Assembly: GCA_958429225.1 (NCBI GenBank)
Contig: CAUAJB010000025.1
Span: 1 to 25,820, forward strand
Source of the DNA: an uncultured Collinsella sp.
GTDB taxonomy: Bacteria; Actinomycetota; Coriobacteriia; Coriobacteriales; Coriobacteriaceae
Length of the DNA: 25,820 nucleotides
Direction: 5' to 3'
Part shown: piece by piece, positions 22,696 through 25,820 of the stretch
How the letters are laid out: each line of letters starts with the position of its first letter
Position numbering within the stretch: position 1 is the first letter of the stretch
Position numbers and translations under genes: made by a program
Notes under the pieces: generated by a model
What the model was told of the DNA's origin: nothing
Database searches by the model: none
What the model saw: the letters and a program-made list of their open reading frames with translations, nothing else

Positions 22696-25509
22696 GTGGC
22701 TGAGAACCTAAGCAACCAGTCTGTACCCGAAGCCGCGGCGCGTGTCGCTGCCGTGGTCAACCGCCTCGTTAACCGAATCGGCTCGAATGCCGAATCCAGG
22801 GAGCGTCTCGCCGAGATCGAGATCCCCGAGGAGCTGCGCGACAATCTGGCGCTGTTCTTGCGCCTGGAGCGCCGTGTGCTTAGCGAGTATGATCCCGAGA
22901 TCGCGGACCTGTTCGACAAGATTTTGACAGCCGAGATTGTGGCCAACGCCGGAAACCCCGGCACCCGCGCTGCCGACGAGTCCGTCGACGAGCAGGGCGT
23001 GCCCACTGCCGACGAGCCCACCGCCGTGGCGTTTCGTGAAGTCGTTGATCTGATCGACAGCCTGCCGCTCGATAAGCAGCAGGTTATCGTCCGCGCCTTT
23101 ACGAGCTTCTTCCATCTGGCTAACCTGTCGGAGGAGAACTACCGTGTCGCGCAGCTGCGTGAGCGCGAGGCCGGCGCATCGACCGATACCGAGGTCGATC
23201 CCGCCAACGAACTCACCGTCGCCTATCACCAGTTGGTAAACGAGATGGGTGTCGAGGGTGCCAACGAGCTGCTCGGCAAGCTTGAGTTCCACCCTGTCTT
23301 TACCGCACATCCCACCGAGGCCCGTCGCAAGGCCGTCGAGGGCAAGATTCGCCGTATCTCCAACCTGCTGGAGGAGCGTCCGCGTCTGGGCGGCTCCGAC
23401 CTGGTGGAGAACGAGCGCCATATGCTGCAGGAGATCGACGCCCTGGTACGCACGAGCCCCATCGCGCTCAAGAAGCCCACGCCGGTCGAGGAAGCCGATA
23501 CCATCATCGACATCTTCGATAACACGCTGTTCGACGTTATCCCCGTCATCTATCGTCGTTTTGACGACTGGGTGCTGGGTGATAAGGCCGGTACCGTACC
23601 GCCGCTGTGCCCGGCATTCTTCCATCCCGGCAGCTGGATCGGCTCCGACCGCGACGGTAACCCCAACGTCACCGCCAAGGTGAGCCGCGAAGTCGCCGCC
23701 AAGTACTTTACGCACATGGTGCTCAAGCTCGAGGACAAGTGCCGCCGCATCGGCCGCAACCTCACGCTCGAGGCCACCTACAGCAAGCCGTCTGCCGAGC
23801 TCATCAACCTGTGGAACCATCAGGTTGAGATGAGCACCCAGTACACGGCCCGCGCCGAGCTTATCTCCGAGCACGAGCCGCATCGCGCCGTCATGCTCGT
23901 CATGGCCGACCGCCTGAACGCCACCGTGCGTCGCATCACCGACACCATGTACCACAGCGCCGATGAGTTCCTGGATGACCTGCGTGTCGTTCAGCGCTCC
24001 CTGGCCGCCTGCGGTGCCGTCCGTGCTGCCTACGGCCCGGTCCAGACCATCATCTGGCAGGTCGAGTCCTTCGGCTTCCATATGGTCGAGATGGAGTTCC
24101 GTCAGCACTCCGTGGTGCATGCCTGTGCCCTCAAGGATATCCACGAGAACGGTATCCATGGCGACCTGCAGCCCATGACGCGCGAGGTCATCGATACCTT
24201 CCGCGCTATCGGCTCCATCCAAAAGCGCTACGGCAAGAAGATGGCGCACCGCTACATCATCTCGTTCACCAAGAGCGCCCAGCATGTGGCCGACGTCTTT
24301 GAGCTTGCCCACCTGTCCTTTGCACACGAGGAGGATGTCCCCGAGCTCGACGTGATCCCGCTGTTCGAGCAGCTCGAGGACCTCGAGGGCTGCGTCGACG
24401 TGCTCGACCAGATGCTTACGCTGCCTGTGGTGCAAAAGCGCCTCGCCCAGACCAACCGCCGCATGGAGGTCATGCTGGGCTATTCCGATTCCTCCAAGGA
24501 TGCCGGTCCTACCACGGCCATGCTCGCGCTGCACTCCGCGCAGGAGCGCATTGCCAAGTGGGCCGAGAAGAACGATATCGACCTGGTGCTCATGCACGGT
24601 CGCGGCGGTGCCGTGGGCCGTGGCGGCGGCCCGGCCAACAAGGCCGTGCTGGCTCAGCCCAAGGGTTCGGTCAACTGCTTCTTTAAGCTCACCGAGCAGG
24701 GCGAGGTCATCTTTGCTCGTTACGGTAACCGCACGCTGGCTCAGCGCCATGTTGAGTCCGTTGCTGCCGCAACGCTTTTGCAGTCGGCCCCGAGTGTCGA
24801 GAAGACCAACACCGAGACCACGCAGAAGTTCTGGGATATGGCCGAGAAGCTCAACACCGCAAGCCACGAGCGCTATCTGGACCTGCTGAACACCGAGGAC
24901 TTTACACCGTGGTTCTCGACCGTGACGCCGCTGACCGAGGTCGGTCTGCTGCCGATCGGCTCGCGTCCGGCCAAGCGCGGTCTGGGTGCGAAGTCACTCG
25001 ACGACCTGCGTACCATTCCGTGGATCTTCAGCTGGAGCCAGGCGCGCATTAACCTGGCCGCTTGGTACGGCCTGGGCACCGCCTGCGAGCAGCTTGGCGA
25101 TCTTGACCAGCTCAAGGCTGCCTACCAGGAGTGGCCGTTCTTCCGCACCTTTATCGACAATATTGAGATGTCGATCGCCAAGACCGATCAGCGCATCGCC
25201 AAGATGTATCTGCACCTGGGCGATCGCCAGGATCTGTCCGAGAAGGTCTTTACCGAGATGCAGCTCACGCGTAAGTGGGTCCTTGCCATCGTCGGTGATG
25301 AATGGCCGCTGCAGCGTCGTCGCGTGCTCGGCTGCGCCGTTCGCGTGCGTAACCCCTACGTTGACGCCCTGTCCATCGCCCAGGTTCGCGCCCTTCGTGA
25401 GGTGCGTATGAACCAGGACGAGATGGCCGAGGAGAAGAAGGCCGAGTACATGAGCCTGATTCTTTCGACTGTGACCGGCGTCTCGGCAGGTTTGCAGAAC
25501 ACGGGGTAA
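22696..25509 (+). CDS. ppc: phosphoenolpyruvate carboxylase
   Basis: Anaplerotic enzyme of 937 aa that carboxylates phosphoenolpyruvate with bicarbonate to oxaloacetate; cytoplasmic. Catalytic signatures: FTAHPTEARRK with H205, SWIGSDRDGNPNVT in place of the more usual GGDRDGNP, GYSDSSKDAG with K601, and HGRGGAVGRGGGP (from H634, R636). The C-terminus ends QNTG, the family's conserved end. Length is near the usual ~900. I chose GTG 22696 because GGGAGG at 22686-22691 lies four bases upstream; the in-frame ATG at 22684 has its AAGGAGG only one base away, too close. The gene is transcribed alone from its own promoter. The SDRDGNP variant suggests a divergent subfamily but keeps the key residues. 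Confidence 0.96.
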   Translation: MAENLSNQSVPEAAARVAAVVNRLVNRIGSNAESRERLAEIEIPEELRDNLALFLRLERRVLSEYDPEIADLFDKILTAEIVANAGNPGTRAADESVDEQGVPTADEPTAVAFREVVDLIDSLPLDKQQVIVRAFTSFFHLANLSEENYRVAQLREREAGASTDTEVDPANELTVAYHQLVNEMGVEGANELLGKLEFHPVFTAHPTEARRKAVEGKIRRISNLLEERPRLGGSDLVENERHMLQEIDALVRTSPIALKKPTPVEEADTIIDIFDNTLFDVIPVIYRRFDDWVLGDKAGTVPPLCPAFFHPGSWIGSDRDGNPNVTAKVSREVAAKYFTHMVLKLEDKCRRIGRNLTLEATYSKPSAELINLWNHQVEMSTQYTARAELISEHEPHRAVMLVMADRLNATVRRITDTMYHSADEFLDDLRVVQRSLAACGAVRAAYGPVQTIIWQVESFGFHMVEMEFRQHSVVHACALKDIHENGIHGDLQPMTREVIDTFRAIGSIQKRYGKKMAHRYIISFTKSAQHVADVFELAHLSFAHEEDVPELDVIPLFEQLEDLEGCVDVLDQMLTLPVVQKRLAQTNRRMEVMLGYSDSSKDAGPTTAMLALHSAQERIAKWAEKNDIDLVLMHGRGGAVGRGGGPANKAVLAQPKGSVNCFFKLTEQGEVIFARYGNRTLAQRHVESVAAATLLQSAPSVEKTNTETTQKFWDMAEKLNTASHERYLDLLNTEDFTPWFSTVTPLTEVGLLPIGSRPAKRGLGAKSLDDLRTIPWIFSWSQARINLAAWYGLGTACEQLGDLDQLKAAYQEWPFFRTFIDNIEMSIAKTDQRIAKMYLHLGDRQDLSEKVFTEMQLTRKWVLAIVGDEWPLQRRRVLGCAVRVRNPYVDALSIAQVRALREVRMNQDEMAEEKKAEYMSLILSTVTGVSAGLQNTG

Positions 25510-25530
25510 TCGATAGCCCTGTAGTCATCC

Positions 25531-25657
25531 GGGCCCGCCATTAGTTTACTTTTAGGCACGTCCTCGGACATGCAAGAAGCCCTCGCTGCGCACTTCGTGC
25601 GGCGAGGGCTTCTTGCGTCCTGCGGAGTGTGCCTAAAAGTAAACTAATGGCGGGCCC
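25531..25657. repeat. 127-bp element bounded by 29-bp perfect inverted repeats
   Basis: Positions 25531-25559 (beginning GGGCCCGCCATTAG) are the exact reverse complement of 25629-25657 (ending CTAATGGCGGGCCC). CATC (25526-25529) and GATG (25661-25664) extend the pairing beyond a small internal loop. The interior contains a second, 15-bp perfect hairpin. The size and ends suit a MITE-like element or an oversized ppc terminator. No target-site duplication is evident. Confidence 0.85.
25572..25616. terminator. core bidirectional terminator-like hairpin
   Basis: GCAAGAAGCCCTCGC (25572-25586) pairs perfectly with GCGAGGGCTTCTTGC (25602-25616); inside, CGCAC and GTGCG extend the stem to a TTC loop. 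AAGAA on one side and TTCTT on the other give the pattern of a terminator usable in both directions. It is the likely end of the ppc transcript. Confidence 0.75.
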
Positions 25658-25677
25658 TGCGATGTCCGGTCTTCAGT

Positions 25678-25820
25678 GGATTACTGCTGGGGGAATAATG
25701 GCGCGCTTCGCGCGTTTGGAAAGGGCTTCGTGCTGCGGAATGCATTCAGAGGGAAACCCGTCGGGTCCCTTCGTCCTCGTTCTTCGGGGATTAAAGCTGA
25801 GGAGAAGAATGGCGCGCTTC
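25678..25820. repeat. imperfect direct repeat, ~110-nt period, at window edge
   Basis: GGATTA-N2-GCTG...ATGGCGCGCTTC occurs at 25678-25709 and again at 25788-25820, with similarity continuing ~13 nt upstream of each copy (GTCTTCAGT and GTTCTTCGG). The last twelve bases are identical. Both copies hold a purine-rich stretch then ATG, at 25698 and 25809, in the same frame; that frame is open from 25698 to the edge (41 codons). I do not recognise the peptide. The rest of 25658-25820 contains only short palindromes such as GAATGCATTC. Confidence 0.5.

Noticed and set aside
22708..24867. Long minus-strand open frame (~719 codons) opposite ppc
   Set aside because: Antisense to a complete ppc; no start signal or motif.
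25526..25664. CRISPR repeat or tRNA-like structure
   Set aside because: There are only two copies in inverted orientation with no spacers, and no tRNA arm pattern or CCA-type end.

Overview
The window is GC-rich bacterial DNA with tightly packed genes. Almost all genes read on the + strand; the one clear exception is a partial D,D-carboxypeptidase gene at the left edge. Strong Shine-Dalgarno sites, many GTG starts, the tandem pair of YhgE/Pip membrane proteins and the overall gene set suggest an actinobacterium of the class Coriobacteriia, probably Collinsella-like. That assignment is inference; no rRNA or other definitive marker lies in the window.

Region 1 (1-6582) is envelope and phosphate signalling. 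A serine-type D-Ala-D-Ala carboxypeptidase (minus strand, cut by the edge) diverges from a VanR/VanS-like two-component pair. Then comes a solitary pstB, the ATPase of the phosphate ABC transporter, followed at once by a PhoB/PhoR-like pair. No pstS, pstC, pstA or phoU is present here.

Region 2 (6778-8842) is a compact phosphotyrosine control module for exported polysaccharide: a Wzz/CpsC-type membrane adaptor, a CpsD-type BY-kinase and a CpsB-type PHP phosphatase. No glycosyltransferase, flippase or polymerase follows. An ElaA-like GNAT acetyltransferase (8882-9382) comes next, possibly on the same transcript.

Region 3 (9383-11750) is htpG (Hsp90), with a leader holding palindromes and a terminator-like hairpin, and two terminators behind it. 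Region 4 (11751-17000) is a two-gene operon of large YhgE/Pip-family membrane proteins joined TAA-ATG with a full-length Shine-Dalgarno. Region 5 (17087-21070) holds an EamA/DMT transporter, then an M20 amidohydrolase followed by an MFS transporter that carries a one-base frameshift. Region 6 (21077-25509) holds two central housekeeping genes, hisS and ppc. The right edge (25510-25820) is non-coding or unassigned. It contains a striking 127-bp nested inverted repeat and an imperfect direct repeat of about 110-nt period, each copy carrying a start-like ATG.

Nearly every transcription unit ends in a clear intrinsic terminator, and several stems are unusually long (24, 27 and 29 bp). I see no tRNA, rRNA, CRISPR array, transposase, integrase or phage gene. 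I found no clear new multi-gene system. The best leads are the nested inverted repeat at the right edge, the paired YhgE proteins, the stand-alone BY-kinase module with its altered Walker A' motif, and the carboxypeptidase next to a VanRS-like pair.
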